Shown: positions 46,935-57,978 of the stretch, piece by piece
Layout of the letters: the number at the start of each line of letters is the position of its first letter
Numbering within the stretch: position 1 is the first letter of the stretch
From: Bacteroidota bacterium
GTDB taxonomy: Bacteria; Bacteroidota; Bacteroidia; Chitinophagales; Chitinophagaceae
Length of the DNA: 64,000 nt
Reading direction: 5' to 3'
NCBI GenBank assembly: GCA_016868895.1
Contig: VGFK01000003.1
Location: forward strand, 186,001-250,000
Program-made: the position numbers and the translations under genes
Notes under the pieces: generated by a model
What the model was told of the DNA's origin: nothing
Database searches by the model: none
What the model saw: only the letters and a program-made list of their open reading frames with translations

Positions 46935-48728
46935 GTGAGTGATGTTGCTTCCAAAAAAAAGAGTGTTGATCTGCGTTTGTTGCGCAGGATCTTTACCTAT
47001 TCGCGCCCTTATGCCAGGGTATTTTACACTTCTACTTTTCTGGCCATTGCGCTTGCCGTGCTTTCTCCTGTTCGACCGCTATTGATCAATGAAACCCTGC
47101 GTCGGGTTTCAGCTGTGCCGGTCGACGTACCCGCGGTGCTGAATTTTTTATCGATCATTACGCTCATTCAAGTAGGTCTATTGCTGGTAGAAACCGGCTT
47201 GCGATTTTTATTTTCCTATCTCACCTCATGGCTTGGGTATAAAGTAGTCAAAGACATGCGAGTGCTTGTGTACCAGAAAATTCTTTCACTCAATCTTCGT
47301 CAATTTGACAAGACGCCTATTGGAACGTTGACTACCCGGACCATCAACGATATGGAGGCGATCAATGATATTTTTGCAGAAGGCCTGATTCCGATTTTGG
47401 CCGATCTCCTCGCAATTGTTGCTGTCTTAACTGCCATGTTCTACACCGACTGGCAACTCACGTTTTTTTGCCTGATCCCCTTTCCCATTTTACTGGTTGC
47501 TACGTATGTGTTCAAAGAGAGTGTCAACCGGTCATTCACCAAAGTCCGCAATGCCATTGCAGCGCTGAACGCATTTGTTCAGGAGCACCTGAGTGGCATG
47601 ACCGTGATCCAGGCATTCAATGCAGAAGACCGGGAGTTCAAGAAGTTTCAACAGATCAATCAAAAACACCGGGATGCCAACATACAGGCCATATTCGCCT
47701 ATTCGGTTTTTTTCCCTGTGGTGGAGATTGTATTGGCGGTTGCCATGGGATTACTGGTCGGGTATGCTGCGCGCGAAGCCTATACAATGGATCAGGGTGC
47801 ATCGGTTGAACTTGCCGGTAAAGTGGTGGCATTTACCCTTTTGCTCAACCTGCTTTTTCGTCCCCTGCGGGTGATTGCCGATAAGTTCAACGTGTTACAA
47901 ATGGGCATGGTGGCCGGGGAGCGGGTCCTGGTCGTGCTGGACAATCCCGATGTGCTCCAAGATGCCCCGGGGGCCGTGGATCATCGGGTTCAGGGAAATG
48001 TCCGGTTTGATCAAGTCTGTTTTGAATATGTGCAGGGGCACCCTGTATTGAAGGGTGTCAGTTTTGAGGTCAATACCGGCGAAACATTGGCAATCGTTGG
48101 CCATACCGGAAGCGGAAAATCCACCATCATCCAATTGATCAGTCGGTTGTACCAGCATCAACAAGGAACAATCTGGGTCGATGGCCTCCCCATTGAACAG
48201 ATCCAGGTCGCTTCCCTTCGGAGGGGGATGGCCGTGGTCCTGCAGGATGTGTTTTTGTTTTCCGGCTCGATCATGGACAATGTTACCCTCCGCAATCCCT
48301 CGATTCATCGGGATGCTGTGATCAACGCAGCACAGCTCATTGGCATCCATGACTTTATCCTCCAGCTTCCAGGGGGGTATGATTATCATGTCATGGAAAG
48401 GGGGGCAACGCTTTCCATGGGGCAGCGACAGTTACTGTCTTTTCTGAGGGCTTTGTTGTTCGATCCAGCCATTTTGGTGCTGGACGAGGCTACATCTTCG
48501 GTGGATACCCAAACGGAGCAACTGATCCAGCATGCCATTGGCGTTTTGACGGCTGGTCGGACTGCAATTGTAATTGCCCATCGGCTCTCCACCATTCGCC
48601 GGGCCCACCGGATTCTGGTCATGGACAAAGGAGAAGTCCGGGAGATTGGAACCCACGAAGATTTACTGGAAAATGAGGGTCATTATGCCCAATTCATCCG
48701 CCTGCAAACCCAGGCTGTTCCTGCTTGA
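46935..48728 (+). CDS. ABC transporter, MsbA-like permease-ATPase fusion
   Basis: Homodimeric exporter of 597 residues with a GTG start (an ATG at 46922 leads into an early stop). N-terminal six-helix ABC membrane domain (about 1-320), then the ATPase domain with Walker A GHTGSGKST, signature LSMGQRQLLS, Walker B ILVLDEATSS and H-loop AHRLST. It belongs to the lipid/multidrug exporter group; in Bacteroidota such proteins often act as MsbA. It lies 13 bases after the secreted protein gene. Confidence 0.92.
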   Translation: MSDVASKKKSVDLRLLRRIFTYSRPYARVFYTSTFLAIALAVLSPVRPLLINETLRRVSAVPVDVPAVLNFLSIITLIQVGLLLVETGLRFLFSYLTSWLGYKVVKDMRVLVYQKILSLNLRQFDKTPIGTLTTRTINDMEAINDIFAEGLIPILADLLAIVAVLTAMFYTDWQLTFFCLIPFPILLVATYVFKESVNRSFTKVRNAIAALNAFVQEHLSGMTVIQAFNAEDREFKKFQQINQKHRDANIQAIFAYSVFFPVVEIVLAVAMGLLVGYAAREAYTMDQGASVELAGKVVAFTLLLNLLFRPLRVIADKFNVLQMGMVAGERVLVVLDNPDVLQDAPGAVDHRVQGNVRFDQVCFEYVQGHPVLKGVSFEVNTGETLAIVGHTGSGKSTIIQLISRLYQHQQGTIWVDGLPIEQIQVASLRRGMAVVLQDVFLFSGSIMDNVTLRNPSIHRDAVINAAQLIGIHDFILQLPGGYDYHVMERGATLSMGQRQLLSFLRALLFDPAILVLDEATSSVDTQTEQLIQHAIGVLTAGRTAIVIAHRLSTIRRAHRILVMDKGEVREIGTHEDLLENEGHYAQFIRLQTQAVPA

Positions 48729-48769
48729 TTTTTTTCCCCAAGGCCAATGGGAATTCGGCGCTCTGGTAC

Positions 48770-48777
48770 TATCTTTG
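48770..48777 (+). promoter_or_regulatory. Candidate -7 box of the ATP synthase operon
   Basis: TATCTTTG, exact TAnnTTTG, 20 bases before the atpB ATG at 48798. The -33 element is not clear. Confidence 0.5.
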
Positions 48778-48797
48778 CGCAAATTTTCAGGGAGCAT

Positions 48798-50143
<1,346 letters not shown>

Positions 50144-50228
50144 TCGGTATTGCGAAAACGAACAACTGCATCCAGAGCACAGGGCCAGGGTGCAGTTCAT
50201 TGAAACAACAACTTAATAATACATCGTT

Positions 50229-50732
50229 ATGGATCTTTTATTACCTGGTTTTGGTCTGCTGGTCTGGACGCTGATCGCTTTTGCGATCGTGTTCTATGTC
50301 CTCCGGAAGTACGCCTGGAAAATCATTTTGCAATCGCTCGATGAGCGAGAGAAAGGGATTGCCGAGTCGTTGGATTCTGCCAAGAAAGTAAAGGCAGAAA
50401 TGGCGCTGCTCAAAAGTGAGAACGAAGCGCTGATGGCCAAGGCAAGGGAAGAGCGGGCGCAAATGTTGAAAGAAGCCAAGGAGACCAAGGAGCGCATCGT
50501 AAACGAGGCGAAGGATCAGGCCAAGGCAGAAGCCGCAAAGATCATTGCTGATGCACAGTCGGCTATTCACAGTCAGAAGATGGCAGCCCTGACGGATGTA
50601 AAAAATCAGATCGGCACCATGGTCATTGAGGTGGCAGAAAAAGTCATCCGCAAACAATTGGAGAATAAATCTGAACAAGAACGATACATTAAAGAAATGG
50701 CTGGTGAACTTCACCAGTTTGGAAAACAATAG
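50229..50732 (+). CDS. atpF: F0F1 ATP synthase subunit b
   Basis: Peripheral stalk, 167 residues: membrane helix (FGLLVWTLIAFAIVFYVL) and a long Lys/Glu/Ala-rich coiled coil (about 35-150). The 85-base gap after atpE is the largest in the operon and carries no obvious gene. Confidence 0.95.
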   Translation: MDLLLPGFGLLVWTLIAFAIVFYVLRKYAWKIILQSLDEREKGIAESLDSAKKVKAEMALLKSENEALMAKAREERAQMLKEAKETKERIVNEAKDQAKAEAAKIIADAQSAIHSQKMAALTDVKNQIGTMVIEVAEKVIRKQLENKSEQERYIKEMAGELHQFGKQ

Positions 50733-50737
50733 ACCCC

Positions 50738-51301
50738 ATGCGTCAGTCCAAAGTTGCTAAACGCTATGCAAAGGCCCTCTTCGATCTGGCTCTTGAAACA
50801 AAGAAGCTGGAGGAAGTGAAGAATGACCTCATGGTCATTCGTGGTGCGCATCATGCTCAACTCAGTCTTCTGCTCGCCTCACCGGTAGTTTCCGGCGAGA
50901 AAAAAAACCAGCTTTTTGATGCCGTATTTGCACAACACATCCAGCCCTTGACCCAATCGTTTTTCCGCCTCATTTTTCACAAAGGCAGGGCAGTGGTGAT
51001 CCAAAATATTGTCGACTCATTTTTGGACATGTACCGTCAGCACAAAGGCATTCGTGTGGTGGAAGTGACTACGGCTGTCGCTGTTACCGATGAGGTGCGT
51101 GCAGCCATTCTCAAACAGCTGGAGGAAAATTCGATGTTGAAGGGAATGAGCATCGAATTGAAAGAAAAGGTCGATCCATCGATATTGGGTGGATTGGTGG
51201 TGCAGGTCGATGATAAACTTTTTGATGCCAGCATTCGCCACGATTTGCAATTCATCAAGCGTCAGTTCATTAAAAACATGTACGTAAGCGAGATCGGATA
51301 A
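50738..51301 (+). CDS. atpH: F0F1 ATP synthase subunit delta
   Basis: Stalk subunit linking b to the alpha/beta head. 187 residues; N-terminal helical domain (VAKRYAKALFDLALE) and C-terminal KVDPSILGGLVVQVDDKLFDASI, the OSCP/delta signature. It starts five bases after atpF. Confidence 0.95.
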   Translation: MRQSKVAKRYAKALFDLALETKKLEEVKNDLMVIRGAHHAQLSLLLASPVVSGEKKNQLFDAVFAQHIQPLTQSFFRLIFHKGRAVVIQNIVDSFLDMYRQHKGIRVVEVTTAVAVTDEVRAAILKQLEENSMLKGMSIELKEKVDPSILGGLVVQVDDKLFDASIRHDLQFIKRQFIKNMYVSEIG

Positions 51302-51331
51302 GATACATCATCATTTTTTAAATACTACTTT

Positions 51332-52909
51332 ATGATAGAGATTAAGCCCGACGAAATTTCAGCGATACTCCGCCAGCAGCTGAGTAATTTCAATACTTCA
51401 GCTGAGTTGGAAGAAGTTGGAACCGTCCTGCAAGTGGGCGACGGAATTGCCCGTGTATACGGATTGAACAATGTAAAATCGGGTGAACTCGTTGAGTTCG
51501 AAAATGGTGTTCGCGCCATTGCCCTGAACCTGGAAGAGGATAACGTGGGTGTGGTATTGATGGGTGAAGGGAACGACATCAAAGAAGGTTCTACAGTAAA
51601 GCGCACAGGGGTGATTGCTTCGATCAAAGCCGGAATGGGTGTCATTGGTCGTGTCATCAACACCTTGGGTGAACCCATTGATGGCAAGGGTCCCATCGCC
51701 GGTGATCTGTATGAAATGCCACTCGAGCGCAAGGCTCCCGGTGTCATCTTCCGTGAGCCGGTGAAAGAGCCGTTGCAAACAGGATTAAAAGCGATTGACG
51801 CGATGATCCCTATTGGAAGGGGTCAGCGTGAGTTGATCATTGGAGATCGTCAGACCGGTAAGACGGCGATTGCCATTGATACCATCATCAACCAAAAAGA
51901 ATTTTACAAGGCCGGAAAACCGGTGTACTGTATATATGTTGCTATTGGACAGAAAGCTTCTACCATCGCAGGTGTGATGAAGACGCTAGAAGACAATGGT
52001 GCGATGGACTACACCGTGATTGTAGCCGCTCCGGCTGCGGATCCCGCTCCACTTCAGTTCTATGCTCCGTTTGCCGGTGCTGCAATTGGAGAATTCTTGC
52101 GCGACACGGGAAATGCTGCATTGATTGTATACGATGATCTTTCCAAGCAGGCGGTGGCCTACCGTGAAGTATCGTTGTTGCTTCGTCGTCCTCCTGGTCG
52201 CGAGGCTTACCCTGGTGATGTCTTCTACCTCCACAGCCGTTTATTGGAAAGAGCAGCAAAGGTGATCAGCAAAGACGAAGTGGCCCAAAACATGAACGAC
52301 CTTCCTCCCAGCATCAAGCATTTGGTGAAAGGGGGTGGATCGCTCACGGCACTTCCCATCATTGAGACACAGGCCGGCGACGTATCCGCGTATATTCCTA
52401 CCAATGTGATTTCGATTACCGATGGACAAATCTTCCTTGAGTCGAATCTGTTCAATGCCGGTATTCGTCCAGCCATCAACGTGGGTATCTCTGTAAGCCG
52501 CGTAGGCGGTAATGCCCAAATCAAGTCGATGAAGAAAGTAGCCGGAACCCTCAAATTGGATCAGGCACTGTACCGTGAGCTGGAGGCGTTTTCGAAGTTT
52601 GGTGGCGACCTGGATGCGGCAACCAAGTCGGTGATCGATAAAGGCGCGCGGAACGTGGAGATCCTCAAGCAAGGGCAGTACCAGCCCGTTGCTGTGGAAA
52701 AGCAGGTAGCCATCATTTACTTGGGTACCCAGGGATTGTTGCGTGATCTGCCCGTCAAATCCGTGAAAGAATTTGAAGAGCAGTTCCTGAGTGAGATGGA
52801 AACCAAGCATCCTGAGATACTGGCTGAGTTCAAGAAAGGGAACTTGCCGGAAGAGGGACTGAAGACCATGGCTGCCTTTGCTCAGTCGCTCGTTGCACAG
52901 TTTAAATAA
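51332..52909 (+). CDS. atpA: F0F1 ATP synthase subunit alpha
   Basis: Non-catalytic nucleotide-binding subunit, 525 residues. P-loop GDRQTGKTA, the ATPase alpha/beta signature [14 protein letters not shown], and the N-terminal beta-barrel ([14 protein letters not shown]). It lies 30 bases after atpH. Usually atpG (gamma) follows in this group; here a strong terminator and an unrelated ABC transporter do, so gamma, beta and epsilon must be coded elsewhere. Confidence 0.97.
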   Translation: MIEIKPDEISAILRQQLSNFNTSAELEEVGTVLQVGDGIARVYGLNNVKSGELVEFENGVRAIALNLEEDNVGVVLMGEGNDIKEGSTVKRTGVIASIKAGMGVIGRVINTLGEPIDGKGPIAGDLYEMPLERKAPGVIFREPVKEPLQTGLKAIDAMIPIGRGQRELIIGDRQTGKTAIAIDTIINQKEFYKAGKPVYCIYVAIGQKASTIAGVMKTLEDNGAMDYTVIVAAPAADPAPLQFYAPFAGAAIGEFLRDTGNAALIVYDDLSKQAVAYREVSLLLRRPPGREAYPGDVFYLHSRLLERAAKVISKDEVAQNMNDLPPSIKHLVKGGGSLTALPIIETQAGDVSAYIPTNVISITDGQIFLESNLFNAGIRPAINVGISVSRVGGNAQIKSMKKVAGTLKLDQALYRELEAFSKFGGDLDAATKSVIDKGARNVEILKQGQYQPVAVEKQVAIIYLGTQGLLRDLPVKSVKEFEEQFLSEMETKHPEILAEFKKGNLPEEGLKTMAAFAQSLVAQFK

Positions 52910-52927
52910 TTATTGATTTCATTATGT

Positions 52928-52956
52928 AAAAGGTCCCATCGCATGGGACCTTTTTT
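52928..52956 (+). terminator. Rho-independent terminator after atpA
   Basis: AAAAGGTCCCAT (52928-52939), loop of three, ATGGGACCTTTT (52943-52954): 12 perfect pairs, then a T-run to 52956. It lies 18 bases behind the atpA stop. Confidence 0.9.
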
Positions 52957-52968
52957 GTTTTCCCCCTT

Positions 52969-52976
52969 TACCTTTG
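52969..52976 (+). promoter_or_regulatory. Candidate -7 box of the ABC-2 transporter pair
   Basis: TACCTTTG, exact TAnnTTTG, five bases before the ATG at 52982. A very short leader is predicted, and it supports that ATG over the longer upstream frame, which would run through the terminator. Confidence 0.5.
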
Positions 52977-52981
52977 CTCAT

Positions 52982-53905
52982 ATGCCGGACTGCATCCTTC
53001 GAACCCACTCCTTATCCAAATCCTTTGGAGATTTTCGTGCGGTGCAGGATCTCAATATTGAAGTCCGGCCCGGAGAAGTGTACGGATTTTTAGGTCAAAA
53101 TGGTGCCGGTAAATCCACTACGCTGCGCATGGTGCTTTCCCTGATTCGTTCCAGCTCAGGTTCCATAGAACTTTTTGGAAAGTCGCTGGACAAGGAACGG
53201 AAGTATATTTTATCCCGCATCGGTGCTGTAGTAGAAAAACCGGAACTCTACGGCTATTTATCGGCATATAAAAACCTGGAGATATTTGCACGGATGAGCG
53301 GGATCAGGGCCGACCGACAGCTGCTGATGAAGACCCTGAATTGGGTAGGATTGGAAAGTAGGGCAAACGATCCGGTAAAGGTCTACTCCCAAGGTATGAA
53401 GCAACGGCTGGGTATTGCCGTTGCATTGGTGCACGATCCTGAGTTGATCATATTGGATGAGCCCACCAACGGGTTGGATCCGCAAGGCATCAGCGATATC
53501 CGAAACATGATCCTTGATCTCAGTCGCAACAAAGGAAAAACAGTGATCGTTTCTTCGCACCTGCTTTCAGAAATTGAACAGGTGGCGGACAGTTTGCTCA
53601 TCATCCACAAGGGGAAAAAGGCAGTCGAAGGGAAAGTGGTTGATCTGTTGCGACCTGAAAAAAGCAGGGTGGAATGGTGGGTGAGCGATAGCGACCGTGC
53701 CTTGTCTGTACTGCATGAAAAAAATCTTGCAGCGGAATTCACCCGGGTAGACATGACAAAATTCATTGCCGTAATGCCTGCTGCTGCAACAGCGGAAGTG
53801 AATGCGCTGCTGGTACAGCACCAAATTGAAGTTCAAGCGATTCGTTCAATGAATGCCTTAGAAGCCTATTTTTTATCCTTAACCTCCGAGCATGCGGTTC
53901 AGTGA
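52982..53905 (+). CDS. ABC transporter ATP-binding protein (ABC-2/NatA-like)
   Basis: 307-residue ATPase. Walker A GQNGAGKST, signature SQGMKQRLGIA, Walker B LIILDEPTNGLDP, H-loop SSHLLSE and a C-terminal extension of about 80 residues, as in NatA-type subunits of bacitracin or sodium exporters. It drives the permease coded immediately downstream (14-base overlap). The substrate is unknown. Confidence 0.93.
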   Translation: MPDCILRTHSLSKSFGDFRAVQDLNIEVRPGEVYGFLGQNGAGKSTTLRMVLSLIRSSSGSIELFGKSLDKERKYILSRIGAVVEKPELYGYLSAYKNLEIFARMSGIRADRQLLMKTLNWVGLESRANDPVKVYSQGMKQRLGIAVALVHDPELIILDEPTNGLDPQGISDIRNMILDLSRNKGKTVIVSSHLLSEIEQVADSLLIIHKGKKAVEGKVVDLLRPEKSRVEWWVSDSDRALSVLHEKNLAAEFTRVDMTKFIAVMPAAATAEVNALLVQHQIEVQAIRSMNALEAYFLSLTSEHAVQ

Positions 53906-54773
53906 TTTGGTCCATATAGAGCTGTATAAAATCTTTCGCAAGCCGCGAACCTATATTGCGTTTGCCGCCATCACGGCTATTGTTTCCATCATCCAATTGG
54001 GTTTTTATGCCGATGGGAAAAGCTTTATGCAATTCGGACTGCAATCGCTTTCCGATTCATTTGAAATTCAAGGTAACATTTTGAATGGCTACCTGATGAC
54101 CTACCTCATCCTGCAGCTCTTGCTGGTCCATGTACCCTTGTTGATTGTATTGGTCTCCGGGGACATGATTTCGGGTGAAGCTGCACAGGGCACGCTGCGG
54201 TTGCTGCTGACTAAGCCGGTGAGTCGGACTACTTTGTTGCTTGGAAAATTTACAGCAACGGTCATCTATTCTCTGCTCTTGCTGACATGGATGGCCATCT
54301 GGGCACTCGGATTTTCGCTCGTCATTTTTGGTGCAGACGATATGTTGATCATGAAGAGTGAAGTGGTGACTCAGATCCTGAGTTCAGACATCCTCTGGCG
54401 CTATATCCTTGCATTTGGATATGCTGCTCTGGCCATGACTACAGTTGCAGCTCTGGGATTTCTGTTGAGTATTTTTGCAGAAAATTCCATTGGTCCCATC
54501 ATTGCCACGATGAGCATCATCATTGTGTTCACCATCCTGAACTCACTGGATCTTCCTTTTTTCAATTCCATCAAGTACTACCTTTTCACTACCCATATGC
54601 TGGGATGGAAAGGATTCTTTGATGTGCAGCTCAATGAGGACAATCAGCAAATCGTGGGCAGCATCGAAAACCTGCCTGCAATCATTTACTCAGCCTTGAT
54701 GCTGTTCGGCCATATTCTGGCATATCTGTTTCTTTCTTTTCTGTTCTTTCGAAAGAAAGACATCCTGAGTTGA
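53892..54773 (+). CDS. ABC-2 type transporter permease
   Basis: 293 residues with about six membrane helices (YIAFAAITAIVSIIQLGF, LILQLLLVHVPLLIVLV, LLLTWMAIWALGFSLVIF, IIATMSIIIVFTIL). The block SGEAAQGTLRLLLTKPVSR is the ABC-2 cytoplasmic coupling helix region. Its start overlaps the ATPase gene by 14 bases. It is convergent with the Pmp3-like gene, stop to stop. Confidence 0.9.
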   Translation: MRFSDLVHIELYKIFRKPRTYIAFAAITAIVSIIQLGFYADGKSFMQFGLQSLSDSFEIQGNILNGYLMTYLILQLLLVHVPLLIVLVSGDMISGEAAQGTLRLLLTKPVSRTTLLLGKFTATVIYSLLLLTWMAIWALGFSLVIFGADDMLIMKSEVVTQILSSDILWRYILAFGYAALAMTTVAALGFLLSIFAENSIGPIIATMSIIIVFTILNSLDLPFFNSIKYYLFTTHMLGWKGFFDVQLNEDNQQIVGSIENLPAIIYSALMLFGHILAYLFLSFLFFRKKDILS

Positions 54774-55178
54774 TCAGGCATTACCGGTGACCACCAGCAG
54801 TGAATAGATCATTCCAGGAAGGAAAAAGATCAGGGTCAGCAACAAGGAGATCCAGAATTTAGTCGTGACTTTATTCTCGAAGATCACCACACCAATGGGG
54901 GGGATGAGAATCGCAAAAATGATGGCGAGTAATTTATTGCTGTCAATGCTCTCTCCATCTTTCAATTGATCACGGTATTGTTGAACTGCACGGTTCACCG
55001 CCATGGATTTTTCTTTGCGTTCCTGCTTGGATAGCTGCTTGAAACGGAGAGCTGCTGTTTCAATGGTCGCTTCAGTGGATGCAGGTTCAGCTGATGATGA
55101 AGCGGGCAAAATGGCTGCCTGAGCAATGGATGCACCGAATAAGGTTGCGGCACAGAAAAACAGAATATATTTTTTCAT
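54774..55178 (-). CDS. YqaE/Pmp3-family membrane protein with secreted N-region
   Basis: 134 residues from the ATG at 55178 with a signal-like start (YILFFCAATLFGASIAQA), an Ala/Ser/Glu-rich segment, a charged helix, and a C-terminal hairpin (LLAIIFAILIPPIGVVIFE, FWISLLLTLIFFLPGMIYSLLVV) matching Pmp3/UPF0057. Pmp3 proteins affect membrane potential and stress tolerance in yeast and plants; the bacterial role is unclear. The extended form with a signal peptide is common in Bacteroidota. Confidence 0.85.
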   Translation of the reverse strand: MKKYILFFCAATLFGASIAQAAILPASSSAEPASTEATIETAALRFKQLSKQERKEKSMAVNRAVQQYRDQLKDGESIDSNKLLAIIFAILIPPIGVVIFENKVTTKFWISLLLTLIFFLPGMIYSLLVVTGNA

Positions 55179-55266
55179 GGAATCAGGTTTGATGCAAAGA
55201 TAAACACTGGTGCTGTGCAATGTGCATCCTGAATTTCATTATTTTCATCCGATCAATTTCTTCCAT

Positions 55267-56652
55267 ATGAAAAAGGGTTTCTTGCTATTCGGAATGGTTC
55301 ATTGTCTTGTTCTGGTGGGATTTGCAGATGTGCGACTTCCGGCAATCATTGGTTCACACATGGTGCTGCAGCAAAGGGCAACCGTAAAGCTATGGGGCTG
55401 GTCGGCTCCGGCTGAAAAAATTTCAATCACTGTATCCTGGGACACAGCGCAGTATTCAGTCACGGCCAGTCGCGGTGCTCGCTGGATCTCCGAAATAAAA
55501 ACGCCGACTGCCGGTGGTCCGTACACGATCACCATCAAAGGGCGCAATACACTTGTGTTGGAGGATGTCATGGTGGGAGAGGTATGGGTATGCGGGGGAC
55601 AAAGCAACATGGAGTGGTCGGCGGATCAGGGACTCAAGCAATCCAAGGAGGAATCCCCATCTGCAACCAATAAAAAAATTCGATTCTTCTATGTTCCCAA
55701 ATCCACCAGCCAATATCTGCAAGATGATGTACAGGCCCGCTGGGTGGTCTGCAATCCGGAAGACATGCTGCATTTCAGCGCCATTGGATATTTTTTTGGG
55801 AAACAGGTTTCAGCTCAGACGGGCTTTCCTGTAGGATTGATCAACAGCAATTGGGGCGGAACGCCGGCTGAAGTATGGACGCCCGCTGAATTGGTATACA
55901 ACGATCCTGATTTACGAAAAGCTGCAGAGCAATTGCAGCCCTCACAATGGTGGCCGCATATTCGTGGAGAAGCCTACAATGCCATGATTCATCCGCTGAC
56001 CAACTTCGCGATTGCGGGTGTGATCTGGTACCAGGGAGAAAGCAACGTGGGTACTCATTGGGGATACCGTCGTTTATTCACGTCCATGATTGAAAGCTGG
56101 AGATCAGCATGGAACAATCGGTTCCCGTTTTATTTTGTACAAATTGCACCTTATGCCTATGGCGATACACACATCAATGCTGCATTCCTCCGGGAAGCAC
56201 AGACGCAGGCAGCAGCTCATTCCAAAACAGGGATGGTTGTGATCAGCGATCTGGTTGACAATATCAACGACATTCACCCCAGTTTGAAAAAAGAAGTAGC
56301 AGAACGGTTGGCTGCTTATGCGTTGGGTGATACGTATGGTGTTGCGGGACTTCATTACAAAAGTCCTCAATACGCCAGCCATACCCGTGAAAAGGGAGCG
56401 ATTCGCATTCATTTCCATCACGTGCCCAACGGATTGATATCAAAAGGAGGTGCACCGACTGACTTTCAGATTGCAGGATCGGATGGTCGTTTTGTCCCGG
56501 CAAAAGCAATCATTGAAGGGAAAACCGTTCTGGTGTTCAGTACAGAAATCAAGGAACCGGTGGATGTGCGCTTTGGATTCACCAATACATCCATGCCCAA
56601 TCTCTTTTCAGCAGAAGGGTTACCGGTGAACCTGTTCCGGACAGATCAATAA
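55267..56652 (+). CDS. Sialate O-acetylesterase (SGNH-type)
   Basis: Removes acetyl groups from sialic acids or other acetylated sugars, probably in the periplasm. It has 461 residues from the ATG at 55267, with a signal peptide (GFLLFGMVHCLVLVGFA). The Ser nucleophile is in VCGGQSNMEW, block II in IWYQGESNVG, and the His/Asp block in DINDIHPSLKKEVAERLA. The N-terminal beta-sandwich resembles that of related esterases. It overlaps the convergent oxidoreductase gene by seven bases. Confidence 0.92.
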   Translation: MKKGFLLFGMVHCLVLVGFADVRLPAIIGSHMVLQQRATVKLWGWSAPAEKISITVSWDTAQYSVTASRGARWISEIKTPTAGGPYTITIKGRNTLVLEDVMVGEVWVCGGQSNMEWSADQGLKQSKEESPSATNKKIRFFYVPKSTSQYLQDDVQARWVVCNPEDMLHFSAIGYFFGKQVSAQTGFPVGLINSNWGGTPAEVWTPAELVYNDPDLRKAAEQLQPSQWWPHIRGEAYNAMIHPLTNFAIAGVIWYQGESNVGTHWGYRRLFTSMIESWRSAWNNRFPFYFVQIAPYAYGDTHINAAFLREAQTQAAAHSKTGMVVISDLVDNINDIHPSLKKEVAERLAAYALGDTYGVAGLHYKSPQYASHTREKGAIRIHFHHVPNGLISKGGAPTDFQIAGSDGRFVPAKAIIEGKTVLVFSTEIKEPVDVRFGFTNTSMPNLFSAEGLPVNLFRTDQ

Positions 56653-57959
56653 AACTTCGTAACTCCGGGTACGGCTACTTTATACTCTCCGTTGGCATCG
56701 GGCAAGGAGCGCGGTAGGGTATCCCAGGTATAAGCTGTGGGTTGAAGGTCCATTCCGCATTGCAGGGCTTTATCCCACTCGATCATTTTACCGCTGTATG
56801 TAGCCATTCTTCCCAGAATGGAGGTCATGGTACTTTTCGCGCCATTCTCTGTATCTGCAAATCTATATTCTCCTTTTGCTATGGCTGCAAAGAGTTCATC
56901 GTGCTCACTTTGATACGGATCGTTTTCGGTTTTTCGATCGAATTGATACACGACAGCACCTTTGTTGTCTCTGATATTGGCTGCTCCGCAGTAAATCTTT
57001 CCTTTGGTGCCGACGATCAACTCATCCACTTTTGACATGGTACTTTTGATGTGGCGGCACTGACTGTTCAGAATCGATCCGTCGGCATAATGAAATTCTA
57101 CATAGTGATGATCGAAAATTTCGCCATGGTCTTTTCCTTTTCTGACTTCCCGGCCCCCCATGCCTTGGGCGCGAACAGGGTAGGATCCCTTGAACCAGTT
57201 CACCACATCAATATTGTGAATGTGCTGCTCGGTGATGTGATCGCCACAGAGCCAGTTGAAATAATACCAGTTGCGCATTTGGTATTCCATTTCGGTTTGT
57301 CCGGGTTTTCTGGGATTGACCCACACGCCGTCGTTGTTCCACCAGGCTTGGGCAGAAGTAATCTCACCAATCATCTCTTTGCGCTTGAATAATTCCCGGT
57401 AGGAATGTTGATAGTGGCGTTGGAGTCCCACCACCACATTCAATTTTTTTGCTTTGGCCTGCTCCGCTATGGTCAATACTTTTTTTATGCCTTCGGTATC
57501 GGTCGCCACCGGCTTTTCCATGAAGATGTGCTTGTTCTGTTTGACAGCCTCTTCAAAATGCAGGGGACGAAAACCGGGGGGAGTTGTCAAAATGACCACA
57601 TCGGCCAACGGGATCGCTTTTTGGTATCCATCGAATCCAACAAATTGCCGATCTGCCGGAACATCCACCATGGATGCGGGCAAACCTGACTCGCTGAGTT
57701 CATTCACAATATTTTTGAGAGCGGAATCCAATCGATCCTTGAATGCATCCGCCATTGCGACGAGTTTCACGTTTTGTTTGCTCTTCAATGCCTGCACTGC
57801 TGCTCCGGTTCCGCGTCCGCCGCATCCAATCAAGGCCACTTTGATTTCTCCAGTGGCACCGGAAAAATAGTTGGCTTGCGATAAGGCAGGAGCGGCTACG
57901 ATGCCCGTGGTGATGAGTCCTGTTTGGTGTACAAATTTTCTTCTGTTGGAAAGTGCCAT
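56646..57959 (-). CDS. Gfo/Idh/MocA-family oxidoreductase
   Basis: NAD(P)-dependent sugar dehydrogenase, 437 residues. An N-terminal twin-arginine-like segment (SNRRKFVHQTG with TTGIVAAPAL) suggests export of a folded, cofactor-loaded enzyme. Nucleotide motif ALIGCGGRGTGA and the EKPVATD block are family hallmarks. It is 19 bases after the FGE-fold gene, so an operon of two. The substrate is not inferable; periplasmic members often act on glycans. Confidence 0.9.
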   Translation of the reverse strand: MALSNRRKFVHQTGLITTGIVAAPALSQANYFSGATGEIKVALIGCGGRGTGAAVQALKSKQNVKLVAMADAFKDRLDSALKNIVNELSESGLPASMVDVPADRQFVGFDGYQKAIPLADVVILTTPPGFRPLHFEEAVKQNKHIFMEKPVATDTEGIKKVLTIAEQAKAKKLNVVVGLQRHYQHSYRELFKRKEMIGEITSAQAWWNNDGVWVNPRKPGQTEMEYQMRNWYYFNWLCGDHITEQHIHNIDVVNWFKGSYPVRAQGMGGREVRKGKDHGEIFDHHYVEFHYADGSILNSQCRHIKSTMSKVDELIVGTKGKIYCGAANIRDNKGAVVYQFDRKTENDPYQSEHDELFAAIAKGEYRFADTENGAKSTMTSILGRMATYSGKMIEWDKALQCGMDLQPTAYTWDTLPRSLPDANGEYKVAVPGVTKFY

Positions 57960-57978
57960 TGGTTTGGTTTTAAGTGGG

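Noticed and set aside
52913-52981. Longer N-terminus of the ABC-2 ATPase
   Set aside because: It would run through the atpA terminator and the -7 box; the ATG at 52982 is better.
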